Origin: Algoriphagus sp.
GTDB taxonomy: Bacteria; Bacteroidota; Bacteroidia; Cytophagales; Cyclobacteriaceae
Reading direction: 5' to 3'
Length of the DNA: 64,000 bases
Assembly: GCF_024305035.1 (NCBI RefSeq)
Contig: NZ_JAMWZB010000004.1
Location: 62,001 to 126,000 of the forward strand
The position numbers were made by a program, and so were the translations under genes. The notes under the pieces were generated by a model, which was not told the DNA's origin, ran no database searches, and was given only the letters and a program-made list of their open reading frames with translations. The number at the start of each line of letters is the position of its first letter. Positions within the stretch are counted from its first letter, which is position 1. Shown piece by piece: positions 36,411 to 45,990 of the stretch.

Positions 36411-38028
36411 GCTCCTTTTCAGGAAGGATTTATTTATTCTGAAAAACAATCTTTTACTGATTCTTAGAAATCCGCTTCGATTGCTTCCGTATGGAGGGAT
36501 GTTGGCGTATTTTTTCTTTATCTACACCATGCGACTCCGGAATCGCTCCGAAGATGAGTCTATTCCCGAGTTGGGAACAGATGGATTGCCTGAAGTGGAT
36601 TTTGCGGCTCAAAATCTGAGTGGAGGACTGACTATCTTGGTTTTGGTGTTTTTGGTTTACCAATTATTTCGGGCTACCAAACGAAATGTGAGTTTCTTTT
36701 CCATGGCCGATGTTAATTATTTGTTCACCAGTCCTGCAAAACCTCAAAATATTTTGATTTACTACATGGGCCGGTCGATTTTGCCTTCCCTAGGAGGGAG
36801 TATTTTATTTTTGGTATACGGAGCAAGTCAGATGGCCGACAGGTTTGATTTTAGCCCTGACAATCTTTTCTTTCTTTTGATGGGTTTTGCGCTTTTTTTC
36901 TTTCTGCTTTCGCCTATCCGTTTTTTGATTTACACCCTTCATACAAAGTATAATTTGATGGAAACGATCAAAACTGGGGTCGTTTTGCTTTCAGTTATTT
37001 TGGGATTGATGATTTTGATTCCGGGATTACTTGCCGAAAAATTTTGGCAGGGGATGTTTTCATGGATCGCTTCCCCTTGGTTTGACCTCTTCCCATTTGT
37101 CGGCTGGAGTAGAGGGATGGTGGGTTACCTTGTTCATCAGAATTTTATTTTAGCATTCACCTTTTTTGCGCTTTATCTGTTGGCATATTATGCGATTGTC
37201 AGATTGGTGATTCAATTTTCAGGATATTATTACGAGGATGTGCTCGAAGCGACTAAAACCAATGAAGAGCAACGGGAAAAAGTAAAAGGGAAAAGTGAAA
37301 CCTCCGAAGGCGCATTCAGTCTCAATGCCAAAAAGCAATTGGCGTTGCCTGATTTTGGGGCAGGGGCAAAGGCCTTTTATTGGCGAAATTATGTCCACTC
37401 CAGCCGGCAGGATTTTCATCCCTTATTTGGGATCTATAGTTTGGTCATGGCTGGCTTGGGAATTGTTTTTGCGGGACTTTCCCATTTTGATTGGTTTTCG
37501 CACAAAGTACTCAATGTGTATTTGTTGATTTTAATGGGGTTTTATTTTCTGGCCGGAATCGGTAGAGCTTCTGTGGGAGATCTGAAAAAACCATATTTCT
37601 TCCTAATTCCAGCAACCTGGACGGCTAAATTTTGGAATATGATCAAGTTGGATTTGATTCAGATTTTACTGTTTGCAATCGTGCTGATTATTCCTGCTGT
37701 TGTTATAGCTGGACTGCATTTGCTGGTCATCCCATTATTTATTCTAGGGATTTTGATTTTCTACCTTGTCGGATTGTCCATTAATTTGATTCCTCAGATA
37801 GCATTGGAAGAAAGCTGGGACAAAAAATTGATCAAGCCACTGATGATTGGAGGGATATTCCTTTTTGGGATTATTCCGACCTTGATTTTTGCCGTGATTA
37901 TCTTTGTGTTTTTGAAGCAATTTGTTTGGATGCTCCTGGTCATGGTACTTGGGATGGGAATCCTTTCCGCAATTTTGGTTCATGTGGTACTTGATGTGCT
38001 GAAAAAGCTGGAATTTAAGGAGGTTTGA
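36397..38028 (+). CDS. ABC exporter membrane protein (ABC-2-like)
   Basis: This 543-residue protein has about 12 transmembrane helices: the first begins LRLLPYGGMLAYFFFIYTM, there are groups at 65-300, and a second set runs from about 345 to 530. A charged cytoplasmic loop (EATKTNEEQREKVKGKSE) lies in between. Length and arrangement match the 'putative ABC exporter' family rather than a standard six-helix ABC-2 subunit. The overlap with the ATPase gene argues for a joint transporter. The exported molecule cannot be read from sequence. Confidence 0.82.
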   Translation: MQEIKLLFRKDLFILKNNLLLILRNPLRLLPYGGMLAYFFFIYTMRLRNRSEDESIPELGTDGLPEVDFAAQNLSGGLTILVLVFLVYQLFRATKRNVSFFSMADVNYLFTSPAKPQNILIYYMGRSILPSLGGSILFLVYGASQMADRFDFSPDNLFFLLMGFALFFFLLSPIRFLIYTLHTKYNLMETIKTGVVLLSVILGLMILIPGLLAEKFWQGMFSWIASPWFDLFPFVGWSRGMVGYLVHQNFILAFTFFALYLLAYYAIVRLVIQFSGYYYEDVLEATKTNEEQREKVKGKSETSEGAFSLNAKKQLALPDFGAGAKAFYWRNYVHSSRQDFHPLFGIYSLVMAGLGIVFAGLSHFDWFSHKVLNVYLLILMGFYFLAGIGRASVGDLKKPYFFLIPATWTAKFWNMIKLDLIQILLFAIVLIIPAVVIAGLHLLVIPLFILGILIFYLVGLSINLIPQIALEESWDKKLIKPLMIGGIFLFGIIPTLIFAVIIFVFLKQFVWMLLVMVLGMGILSAILVHVVLDVLKKLEFKEV

Positions 38029-38109
38029 CCTAAGTCGTAAAATGGATTAAGTACACCAAATTTTCTTCTGTTTTCTACGGGTTCATTCGAGTAGGCAAGA
38101 AAATTCCTG

Positions 38110-38117
38110 TAATTTTG
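38110..38117 (+). promoter_or_regulatory. Likely promoter -7 box before the cystathionine beta-synthase gene
   Basis: TAATTTTG matches TAnnTTTG, 22 bases before the chosen ATG. A TTCG at 38086-38089, 20 bases upstream, may be a weak -33 element. Confidence 0.4.
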
Positions 38118-38138
38118 ACAGACCAAATAGAACAGACT

Positions 38139-39506
38139 ATGATTTATAATTCCATTATTGATACCATCGGCAATACCCCGATGATCCGATTGAATAAAAT
38201 AGCCAAGCACATCAAAGGTGAAGTGCTGGTCAAAGTGGAATACTTTAACCCCGGCAATTCTATGAAAGATCGGATGGCGATCAAAATGGTGGAGGATGCT
38301 GAGAAAGCCGGTATTCTTAAGCCGGGTGGAACCATCATCGAAGGCACTTCCGGAAATACGGGGATGGGTCTTGCTCTAGCAGCTGTGGCAAAGGGGTACA
38401 AGTGTATTTTTACGATGGCAGACAAGCAGTCTAAAGAGAAAATTGACATTCTCAAGGCAGTGGGTGCCGAAGTGATCGTTTGCCCCACGAATGTTTCTCC
38501 TGATGATCCACGGTCTTATTATTCGGTCGCCCGAAAACTCAATGCTGATATTCCCAATTCCTTTTATCCCAATCAATACGACAACCTTTCCAATACCGCA
38601 GCGCATTACGAAACCACTGGGCCGGAGATTTGGAAGGATACCGAAGGAAAGATCACTCATTATGCAGCAGGAGTGGGTACGGGTGGATCAATGTGTGGGA
38701 CGGCGACTTATTTGAAAGAAAAAAATCCGGATATTGTCACTGTAGGAATAGATACCTATGGATCTGTGTTCAAAAAATACAAAGAAACGGGAGTTTTTGA
38801 CGAAAAGGAGGTCTATCCTTATTTGACTGAAGGGATTGGAGAAGATATTTTGCCTAAGAATGTAAACTTTGAGGTAATCGATCACTTCATCAAGGTCACC
38901 GACAAGGATGCCGCTGTAATGACCCGTAGATTGGCACGGGAAGAGGGATTGTTTGTCGGCTGGTCATGTGGATCTGCGGTGCACGGAGCACTTGAATGGG
39001 CAAAGGATAACCTGAAAGAAGGGGATCAACTCGTCATTATTTTACCTGATCACGGTACCCGTTATTTAGGGAAGGTCTATAACGATGACTGGATGCGAAA
39101 CCACGGGTTTTTGGAGGATAAAACCTATGCTACCGCCCGTGATATTATCGCTAAAAGACCAGCTTCCTATGCTTTGGTTTCGGTGAAAAAATCAGATTCC
39201 ATCAAAGATGCGATTGGGTTGATGAATAAAACCAGCGTATCTCAAATCCCGGTCATGGATGGCGAAGAAGTGGTAGGTTCAGTGACCGATACCAAGTTGC
39301 TCAGCAAAATCATCGAAAACCCCAGTTTAAAGGACGCATCGGTTGCCGATGTCATGGAGTCATCCATGACATTCGTAGCTGGAAATAGTACTTTGGACGT
39401 GTTATCGTCAATGATTGAAAAAGAAAAAGCGGTATTGGTACGAGATAATATTGGTAAAATTCATATCATTACCAAACACGATATTTTAGAAGCCTTTACC
39501 AATTAA
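38139..39506 (+). CDS. Cystathionine beta-synthase (PLP enzyme with CBS domain pair)
   Basis: This 455-residue protein has a PLP fold-type II domain (residues 1-320) in which the Schiff-base Lys lies in NPGNSMKDRM. The substrate loop is EGTSGNTGMGLA and the glycine-rich phosphate loop is AAGVGTGGSMCGTATYL. A pair of CBS domains (about 335-455; SIKDAIGLMNKTSVSQIPVM, SVADVMESSMTFV) follows. It lacks the N-terminal haem domain of the human enzyme. It condenses homocysteine with serine in reverse transsulfuration; a cysteine synthase role cannot be excluded. I preferred the ATG over an in-frame TTG eight codons earlier. Confidence 0.9.
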   Translation: MIYNSIIDTIGNTPMIRLNKIAKHIKGEVLVKVEYFNPGNSMKDRMAIKMVEDAEKAGILKPGGTIIEGTSGNTGMGLALAAVAKGYKCIFTMADKQSKEKIDILKAVGAEVIVCPTNVSPDDPRSYYSVARKLNADIPNSFYPNQYDNLSNTAAHYETTGPEIWKDTEGKITHYAAGVGTGGSMCGTATYLKEKNPDIVTVGIDTYGSVFKKYKETGVFDEKEVYPYLTEGIGEDILPKNVNFEVIDHFIKVTDKDAAVMTRRLAREEGLFVGWSCGSAVHGALEWAKDNLKEGDQLVIILPDHGTRYLGKVYNDDWMRNHGFLEDKTYATARDIIAKRPASYALVSVKKSDSIKDAIGLMNKTSVSQIPVMDGEEVVGSVTDTKLLSKIIENPSLKDASVADVMESSMTFVAGNSTLDVLSSMIEKEKAVLVRDNIGKIHIITKHDILEAFTN

Positions 39507-39513
39507 TCGAATT

Positions 39514-40185
39514 TTGAAAGATCCCCGAAAGATTGAGGAAGTCCTCAGTAAACCGATTCATTTTGACATAGATAAGGCATTAAAGGGAGGCTGGGAACTC
39601 TTCAAAGCTCAGCCTGGTATTTTAATTGGTTATACGGTCTTGGTCATCGGCTTTTCTGTAGCTGCTACCTTATTTATGGGGGATTTTTCATCCATTTTCA
39701 GCTTGTTTGTCGGGCCGGCATTGACCGCTGGTTTCTATTTGTTGGGAAACCGGATTTCGAGAAACGATTCGGTTGAGTTTATGGATTCCTTCGAAGGATT
39801 CAGATTTTGGTTCCCGGTAGTAGTGGTAAGTTTGGTTACCGGTATGCTTACGATTCTTGGGGCGATATTATTGATTCTTCCCGGGATTTATTTAGGGGTA
39901 GCCTACACGTTTGCCTTGCCTATGGTGATTTTTGGAGGGTATGAGTTTTGGACAGCTATGGAGCTGAGCAGGAAATTGATCACCAAAATTTGGTGGCGTT
40001 TTTTCCTCTTTCTTTTGTTGATCCTATTGATCAACCTGGTGGGAGCCTTGTTTTTACTAGTGGGTTTGTTGGTGACGATTCCAACGAGTTATATGATTAT
40101 TTATGCTGCGTTTGAGGAGTTGAGTGGGGAATTACTGGAAGAGGAAGATAATTTACCTGACTTTATTCATGAGTCAGAATCATAG
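39514..40185 (+). CDS. Multi-pass membrane protein of unknown function
   Basis: This 223-residue protein has five to six transmembrane helices. The start FDIDKALKGGWELFKAQPGILIGYTVLVIG and the GAILLILPGIYLGVAYTFALPMVIF block resemble DUF975-like membrane proteins, but no family can be named with confidence. The start is TTG, 8 bases after the cystathionine beta-synthase stop, so it is probably cotranscribed. Its 3' end overlaps the convergent plsC-like gene by 23 bases. Confidence 0.75.
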   Translation: MKDPRKIEEVLSKPIHFDIDKALKGGWELFKAQPGILIGYTVLVIGFSVAATLFMGDFSSIFSLFVGPALTAGFYLLGNRISRNDSVEFMDSFEGFRFWFPVVVVSLVTGMLTILGAILLILPGIYLGVAYTFALPMVIFGGYEFWTAMELSRKLITKIWWRFFLFLLLILLINLVGALFLLVGLLVTIPTSYMIIYAAFEELSGELLEEEDNLPDFIHESES

Positions 40186-40891
40186 CTTCCAATCGATTTC
40201 GGCATTTATCAGCAAATAAATTTACGGCATTTTCCGAAGGAGCAGGAGGATTGATTGGTTCTGAAAAATAGATCCGAACTTTGCCCGGCCGAAGTAAGAT
40301 CGATCCCCGCTTCATAATTCGATCCGCGCCGATGACGGCCATGGGAAGCACTGGAATTTGGGTTTCAATCGACAAGCGAAATGCCCCCTTATGGAAAGGG
40401 AGAAGCGTTTCGTCGCTGTCATTTCGGGTGCCTTCGGGTGCGACAACCACGGATTTTCCTTGGGATAGAATTTGAATTAGTTTTTGAATACTCTCTTTTC
40501 GGGATTCAGTAGAAGTGCGATCTACCCAGATGGCAAGCCTTCCAACCACCCAACCAAAAATCGGGATCTTGGACAATTCTTTTTTTCCCAAGGCTCGAAG
40601 TGCTTGTGGAATGGCCATGGGAATTACGGGTGCATCGATCAAGGAGCGGTGATTAAAAATATAGATATAGGTCTTCTGCTGATCTATCAATTCCCGACCT
40701 TCTATTTGATATCGGATTCCGGATAGAAATGACCAAACTCCTGCCCAAGCTCGAATAAAGACAAAAGATATCCGGTCTCCTCGATCGGAAATCAAAATGG
40801 GTAACACAATGAAGATCCCGAAAATCAACATTAAAGTAATGAATAGAAGTCCAGAATAAATGGTATAAATCCATTGAAATAGTTTAATCAT
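40163..40891 (-). CDS. plsC: 1-acyl-sn-glycerol-3-phosphate acyltransferase (PlsC-like)
   Basis: This 242-residue protein has two N-terminal membrane helices followed by the acyltransferase domain with the catalytic motif NHRSLID (HX4D) and the phosphate-binding PEGTRN. IPVLPMAVIGADRIM is the conserved late block. It transfers an acyl chain to lysophosphatidic acid in phospholipid synthesis at the inner membrane. The length is typical. It is single, convergent with the upstream membrane gene and divergent from rpsA. Confidence 0.9.
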   Translation of the reverse strand: MIKLFQWIYTIYSGLLFITLMLIFGIFIVLPILISDRGDRISFVFIRAWAGVWSFLSGIRYQIEGRELIDQQKTYIYIFNHRSLIDAPVIPMAIPQALRALGKKELSKIPIFGWVVGRLAIWVDRTSTESRKESIQKLIQILSQGKSVVVAPEGTRNDSDETLLPFHKGAFRLSIETQIPVLPMAVIGADRIMKRGSILLRPGKVRIYFSEPINPPAPSENAVNLFADKCRNRLEAMILTHE

Positions 40892-41208
40892 TCCGAAAAT
40901 TACTTAATTTTGAGCTCGTAATAATCCTTTCACTCTTTGCTTGCAAGGCCCTTTTTGATTCAAAATCGGAGAGGGCTTTTTCTTTGGGCTGGTAAAATTA
41001 TAAATTCAGACTTCAATAGTGAGTTGCGACTGATCCCAAACCTTGATTTTTTTAGTCCTCTTTTCTTGAAATTACAGAAAATCAGTACCTTTGCAGTCCG
41101 TTCGAGTGAGCGGAGTGTTTTAGCTTCGGCTAAAGCATTGATTTACAACTCAAAAACCGCTGTTTTCTGACCCGTGGACAGACGGAATTTTCAGGGTCAT
41201 TATTTATT
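40892..41208 (+). promoter_or_regulatory. rpsA promoter and structured leader region
   Basis: This gene-free gap holds a promoter, TTG (41066-41068) and TACCTTTG (41086-41093), and about 110 bases of leader before the rpsA ATG. The leader contains a UUCG-capped hairpin, TTTAGC (41119-41124) / GCTAAA (41129-41134), and a second one, TGACCC (41168-41173) / GGGTCA (41194-41199), with inner CCGT/ACGG, ending 9 bases before the start. It may control ribosomal protein S1 autogenously. Nothing else was seen between the plsC start and the promoter. Confidence 0.6.
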
Positions 41209-42978
41209 ATGTCTAACAAAGAAGATTTTAACTGGGAAGACTTCGAAACCAAAGGATTCGGAGAAGGCTATTCTAAAGACCAGCGTGAGCAGATGGCCGC
41301 AATGTACGAAGGTACGTTGAATGAGATCACCGAGAAAGAGGTGATCAAAGGAACTGTGGTTGGTGTGAACGACAAGGACGTGATCATCAATATCGGATTC
41401 AAATCCGATGGTTTGGTGCCTATCAGTGAATTCCGTGATTTGGAATCCATTAAGCCTGGGGACGAAGTGGAGGTATTTATCGAGGAGCAGGAAAATGCAC
41501 TCGGTCAATTAATCCTTTCCCGTAAAAAAGCAAAAATCGTTAAAGCTTGGCAGGATATCGAGAGCGCATTCGAAAATGATAGCGTAATCGAAGGTTTGGT
41601 GAAGCGAAGAACTAAAGGTGGTTTGATCGTGGATATCTACGGGGTAGAAGCCTTCTTGCCAGGTTCTCAGATTGACGTAAAGCCTATCAGAGATTTTGAC
41701 ATCTATGTAGGTAAGAAAATGGAAGTGAAAGTGGTGAAAATCAACCACGCTAACGATAACGTAGTCGTTTCTCACAAAGTCTTGATCGAGAAGGATCTTG
41801 AAAAGCAAAAAGCAGAAATCCTCAACAACCTCGAAAAAGGTCAAGTTTTGGAAGGGGTAATCAAGAACATGACCAACTTCGGTGTATTCATCGATTTGGG
41901 TGGTGTAGATGGATTGCTTCACATCACCGATATTTCTTGGGGACGAATCAATCATCCGGAAGAAGTATTGGAACTGGATCAGAAGGTTCAGATCGTGGTA
42001 TTGGACTTCGACGAAGACAAGAAGCGAATTTCGTTGGGTATGAAGCAGTTGACTTCTCATCCTTGGGATTCTTTGGCTTCTAACCTTGAAGTTGGATCCA
42101 AAGTACAAGGTAAGATTGTAAACGTAGCTGACTACGGAGCATTCTTGGAATTGGCTCCCGGCGTAGAAGGTTTGATTCACGTTTCCGAGATGAGCTGGTC
42201 TCAGCACTTGAGAAATCCAGCCGACTTTGTTAAAGTAGGTGACGAAATTGAAGCTGTAGTATTGACATTGGACAAAGACGATCGCAAAATGTCATTAGGC
42301 ATCAAGCAATTGACCGAAGATCCATGGACAAAAGGCGATATGTCTACTAAGTATTCCGTGGGTACTAAGCACAAAGGTGTGGTAAGAAACTTGACCAACT
42401 TTGGTCTATTCTTGGAATTGGAAGAAGGAATCGACGGATTGGTTCACGTATCTGATCTGTCTTGGACTAAAAAGATCAAACATCCATCTGAGTTTGTCAA
42501 GGTAGGAGATGAGCTAGAAGTAGCTGTTCTTGAGCTTGACGTAGACAACAGAAGATTGGCTTTGGGTCACAAACAGTTGGAAGAGAATCCATGGGATACT
42601 TTTGAAACCGTATTCCCAATCGGCTCAGATCACAAGTGTACCGTTGTTTCCAAAAACGATAAAGGTGCTGTACTTGAGCTACCTTACGGATTGGAAGGAT
42701 TTGCTACTTCCAAAAACTTGGAAAAAGCGGATGGTTCACAAGTAGAAGTAGGCGAATCGCTTGACTTCAAAGTGATGGAATTCTCCAAGGACGATAAGCG
42801 AATTGTACTTTCTCATACGGCTACCTTCCGCGAAGATGTGAAGCCGGCTCCTGCAGCTAAGAAGCCAGCGAAGAAGAAAGAAGATTCTGCTGATAACTCT
42901 CCTGCAGAAAAATCTACCCTAGGTGATTTGGATGCGTTGGCAGAGTTGAAAGAGAAAATGGAAGGCGGCAAGAAGTAA
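41209..42978 (+). CDS. rpsA: 30S ribosomal protein S1
   Basis: This 589-residue protein is built of about six S1 RNA-binding repeats. The repeated motif NFGVFIDLGGVDGLLHITDISWGR / YGAFLELAPGVEGLIHVSEMSW / NFGLFLELEEGIDGLVHVSDLSW is followed each time by a VGDEIEAVVL block. The last 50 residues are a Lys/Ala-rich tail, PAAKKPAKKKEDS. It bridges mRNA to the 30S subunit. It has a strong promoter, a hairpin-bearing leader and a terminator, so it forms its own unit. Confidence 0.95.
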   Translation: MSNKEDFNWEDFETKGFGEGYSKDQREQMAAMYEGTLNEITEKEVIKGTVVGVNDKDVIINIGFKSDGLVPISEFRDLESIKPGDEVEVFIEEQENALGQLILSRKKAKIVKAWQDIESAFENDSVIEGLVKRRTKGGLIVDIYGVEAFLPGSQIDVKPIRDFDIYVGKKMEVKVVKINHANDNVVVSHKVLIEKDLEKQKAEILNNLEKGQVLEGVIKNMTNFGVFIDLGGVDGLLHITDISWGRINHPEEVLELDQKVQIVVLDFDEDKKRISLGMKQLTSHPWDSLASNLEVGSKVQGKIVNVADYGAFLELAPGVEGLIHVSEMSWSQHLRNPADFVKVGDEIEAVVLTLDKDDRKMSLGIKQLTEDPWTKGDMSTKYSVGTKHKGVVRNLTNFGLFLELEEGIDGLVHVSDLSWTKKIKHPSEFVKVGDELEVAVLELDVDNRRLALGHKQLEENPWDTFETVFPIGSDHKCTVVSKNDKGAVLELPYGLEGFATSKNLEKADGSQVEVGESLDFKVMEFSKDDKRIVLSHTATFREDVKPAPAAKKPAKKKEDSADNSPAEKSTLGDLDALAELKEKMEGGKK

Positions 42979-43005
42979 TAGCTTAAACCGCTTAAATAGA
43001 TAAAG

Positions 43006-43035
43006 AGTGGCTGTCGAAAGGCAGCCACTTTTTTT
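43006..43035 (+). terminator. Strong terminator after rpsA
   Basis: AGTGGCTG (43006-43013) pairs with CAGCCACT (43022-43029), with the T-run 43029-43035. The T-run touches the stop codon of the convergent molybdenum hydroxylase gene. Confidence 0.85.
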
Positions 43036-45247
43036 ATGCTGTAACATATTCCCTCAAAGGCAATTTTCGGATCCGCTCTCCTAAGGCAGAGGAAAGCGCA
43101 TTGACCATTGCAGCAGCGACTGGACCTTGTGCGGCTTCGCCGGCGCCAAGAGGAGGTTCCTCCGGCCGGTTGATGATGTGTACCTCGATTTCGGGAATAG
43201 ATTTAGCTCTCAAAATCGGATAAGAACTCCAGTCCTTGCTTTGAATCCCTTCCGAGTCAAATTCCACTTGCTCCAAAATGGTCCAACTGGCTGATTGAAT
43301 CATTCCACCTTCGGTTTGGTTTTTGAGTCCATCGGGGTTGATGCATTGGCCGGATTCGATGACACCGATTAGTTTTTTGAGCTTGTATTTTTTATCGTCC
43401 GAACCCGGTTCGATTTCAGCCAAAACTGCAAAATAGGAAGCTGAGTTTTTGTATTTGGCAAAGGCGATTCCACAAGTAGATTTTTCATTCGGAGATTTTC
43501 CATTCCAGTTGGTTTCGGATTTTAACTTTTCCAAAACGGCAATTCCCCGTTGATCTTCCAGATTTTTGATTCGAAAATCAAAAGGATCTTGATTGGCTAA
43601 TTGGGCAAGTTCATCCATAAAACATTCTAGGGCAAAGATATTCCCATAAGCTCCAAGGCTTCTCAAGGCTGAAGTTCGTAAGGGGCCATCATAGTTGGAA
43701 AGCAAGATTTGGACATCCGGAATGCCATAAAGTGGAAGGGCATTGCGATAAGAACCTCCCGAAAATCCACCCTTTTGAAATTCAAATGGGTTTTCCAAGT
43801 GTCTTGCCGAAATGTAGTGACCGGCTTGTCCATTGGGTCGGGTACTGTGTGCATCCGACCAGATGTGACTTTTCCAAGCTGTGATTTTTCCATTCTCATC
43901 TACAGCCGCCTCGAGTTTTACCTGCATGGCCGTACCAAAGGGTTCCCACTGATGTTCATCTTCACGCATCCATTGGAGCCGGATGGGCGTATCAGGTATC
44001 TTGCTGGCAATCAGTGCAGCCTCTGCGGAAACATCATCGGCACTGTTGTGTCCATAGCATCCCGAACCTGGCATGCCGATACAGCGAATCGATTCTTTTT
44101 CCAGGCTCAACAAATCGGACAGGGTGTTTTGTAACGGATAAACTCCCTGAGTTGGTGACCAAACTGTCAAGTTCCCGCCTTCCCACTTTGCTATTGCACA
44201 GCCCGTACCCATGGACCCATGCAGGTGATAGGGTTTTTGATACGTGGCTGAGATTTTTTTGGAAGAGTTGTTTAATTTGGCTGGACTATTTCCCCTGGAT
44301 TCTACCTCTTTTGAATTTTCCGAGGTCTGCTCCATGTGCTCAAAGAGCCCAGTTGGATCAACCGAAATCTGCTCTTGTTCCCATTCGGCAATTTCTTTGG
44401 CTTTCTGCCAGGCTTTAACTGCTTGGTATTCTCGTCGGGCAACCAAGGCCACAAAGCTCCCATCGACGATCACCTGTTCCACCCCTTCGATCATGAGAAT
44501 TTGACCGTTATCCAGCTTGTTGAGTTTAGACCCATAAACGGGCGGATGCAAGACCCGAGCATGAAGCATTCCGGGTAGTCTGTGGTCGTGCACGAAATGG
44601 GATTTGCCCCGGACCAGTAATTCGATGTCTGCTCTGGGAATTGATTTGCCGACTACTTCATGGTTTTTTGGGTCTTTTATGGGGGCTTGATCATTCACCT
44701 TTTCTTCTATAAACTTCCCTTCCAATAATTCCCAATAGCTGATTTTTTGGTTTTCCGGACCCAAAATGACGCCTGATTTCACCTGGATTTGACCTGCGGA
44801 TATCTTCCACTTTTTGGCTGCTTCTCGAATCAAAACTTGTTTTGCCGCAGCAGCTGCCTGACGAATGGCCCTACCACTTCCTTCCACAGAGTTGCTCCCG
44901 GCGGTGTAGCCTTCATTTGCGGTTTGTCCGGTATCTCCATTAATGATATGACAGATTTCAACTGGAACTTCCAATTCCTCGGCTGCAATTTGAAGCAAAG
45001 CAGTGCGGATTCCCTGTCCTAATTCCTGTTTGCCGGTTAGTACGGTGAGGTATCCTGCTGCATCAAGCCTAATCCAAGAGTCAATGATATCTCTTCCTGC
45101 ATGGGGTCGTTCGGGAATTCCATAGTAGGGGTTTTGTGTTTCAATGGATTCTTGGGGAGTACATTGAAGGAAAGGGAAAAGGTTAAATCCTAGGAGTAAT
45201 TGTCCGGAGGTTCTGAGAAAAGCCCTTCTTTTGAGCGGCTGTAACAT
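43034..45247 (-). CDS. Molybdopterin-binding aldehyde oxidase/xanthine dehydrogenase family protein (IorB-like)
   Basis: This 737-residue large subunit has a Tat leader, KRRAFLRTSGQ, near the start, then a membrane or export core (LLLGFNLFPFLQC). Molybdopterin-binding segments include GKQELGQGIRTALLQIAAEEL, GYTAGSNSVEGSGRAIRQA and GAGEAAQGPVAAAMVNAL near the end. It resembles isoquinoline 1-oxidoreductase beta chains, which hydroxylate N-heterocycles or oxidise aldehydes using a small two-[2Fe-2S] subunit, encoded 6 bases upstream. No FAD subunit is adjacent, as usual for the Ior type. The substrate is unknown. Confidence 0.88.
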   Translation of the reverse strand: MLQPLKRRAFLRTSGQLLLGFNLFPFLQCTPQESIETQNPYYGIPERPHAGRDIIDSWIRLDAAGYLTVLTGKQELGQGIRTALLQIAAEELEVPVEICHIINGDTGQTANEGYTAGSNSVEGSGRAIRQAAAAAKQVLIREAAKKWKISAGQIQVKSGVILGPENQKISYWELLEGKFIEEKVNDQAPIKDPKNHEVVGKSIPRADIELLVRGKSHFVHDHRLPGMLHARVLHPPVYGSKLNKLDNGQILMIEGVEQVIVDGSFVALVARREYQAVKAWQKAKEIAEWEQEQISVDPTGLFEHMEQTSENSKEVESRGNSPAKLNNSSKKISATYQKPYHLHGSMGTGCAIAKWEGGNLTVWSPTQGVYPLQNTLSDLLSLEKESIRCIGMPGSGCYGHNSADDVSAEAALIASKIPDTPIRLQWMREDEHQWEPFGTAMQVKLEAAVDENGKITAWKSHIWSDAHSTRPNGQAGHYISARHLENPFEFQKGGFSGGSYRNALPLYGIPDVQILLSNYDGPLRTSALRSLGAYGNIFALECFMDELAQLANQDPFDFRIKNLEDQRGIAVLEKLKSETNWNGKSPNEKSTCGIAFAKYKNSASYFAVLAEIEPGSDDKKYKLKKLIGVIESGQCINPDGLKNQTEGGMIQSASWTILEQVEFDSEGIQSKDWSSYPILRAKSIPEIEVHIINRPEEPPLGAGEAAQGPVAAAMVNALSSALGERIRKLPLREYVTA

Positions 45248-45253
45248 GGCTTA

Positions 45254-45715
45254 TTAAGTTTTTTGGGCGGCTAATTTGACTGCTTTCAAAAAGCGAGAAT
45301 GCGTTCCACATCGGCAGATGACAGGTTGAAGGGCGTCTCGGATTTCAGCGTCATTTGGATTTGGGTTTTCTCTCAAAAGTGCCACAGCTGCGATGAGCAT
45401 TCCATTGAGGCAATAGCCGCATTGAGCAGCTTGTACTTCTATAAAGGCTTCTTGAACCGGGTGGAGTTTGTCCTGGCGTTCAAGTCCCTCTAGAGTTTCA
45501 AGTTTCTTGCCTTCAAATTCCCCACTTCCGGTCCGGCAAGTATAGCGTGCTTGTCCATCGACCAGAACCATACAAGCTCCACACTGATGAAGGCCACATC
45601 CGAATTTGACACCATTCAATTCAAATTCCTCTCTAAGAACATACAAAAGTGGCTCCTCAGGATCGACCGTTACCGATTTAGATTGACCATTGAGTTGAAA
45701 GTTAATAGTTTTCAT
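45254..45715 (-). CDS. (2Fe-2S)-binding small subunit (IorA-like)
   Basis: This 153-residue protein binds two [2Fe-2S] clusters. The plant-ferredoxin-like cluster uses Cys40, Cys45, Cys48 (FGCGLHQCGAC) and Cys60. The second uses Cys99, Cys102 (AAQCGYC), Cys134 and Cys136 (ICRCGTHS). It is the electron-transfer partner of the molybdopterin subunit encoded immediately downstream in the same operon. The length is usual. Confidence 0.92.
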   Translation of the reverse strand: MKTINFQLNGQSKSVTVDPEEPLLYVLREEFELNGVKFGCGLHQCGACMVLVDGQARYTCRTGSGEFEGKKLETLEGLERQDKLHPVQEAFIEVQAAQCGYCLNGMLIAAVALLRENPNPNDAEIRDALQPVICRCGTHSRFLKAVKLAAQKT

Positions 45716-45871
45716 TTTCGTTTTGGAAAGCGTGGTGTTTAAGATAAAAAAACTTTAATCCAAATACTAAAACTGTGCTATCCAGGGGAAGAGGGAAGGC
45801 TGAATAGTTTATGGGGATATTTGCCAAAGAAAAAATAGTAGGTTTGGGTTTTTACCCAATTTCCAATAAAA

Positions 45872-45897
45872 AAAAGCATCCCTTTCAGGATGCTTTT
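45872..45897 (-). terminator. Terminator downstream of tRNA-Cys
   Basis: AAAAGCATCC (45872-45881) and GGATGCTTTT (45888-45897) form a 10-bp stem. On the minus strand a T-run follows the stem. Confidence 0.8.
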
Positions 45898-45900
45898 GGG

Positions 45901-45974
45901 TGGAGGTCGCGAGCGGATTCGAACCGCTGTACAAGGTTTTGCAGACCTCTGCCTAGCCACTCGGCCACGCGACC
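45901..45974 (-). tRNA. tRNA-Cys (anticodon GCA)
   Basis: The minus strand folds as a 71-nt tRNA: the acceptor stem is GGTCGCG/CGCGACC and the T-arm is AGCGG-TTCGAAT-CCGCT. The anticodon loop is CTGCAAA, with GCA reading UGC/UGU as Cys. The discriminator base is U, and the terminal CCA is encoded (45903-45901). The short D-arm and variable loop fit tRNA-Cys. Confidence 0.96.
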
Positions 45975-45990
45975 TTTTTAATTCGGAATG

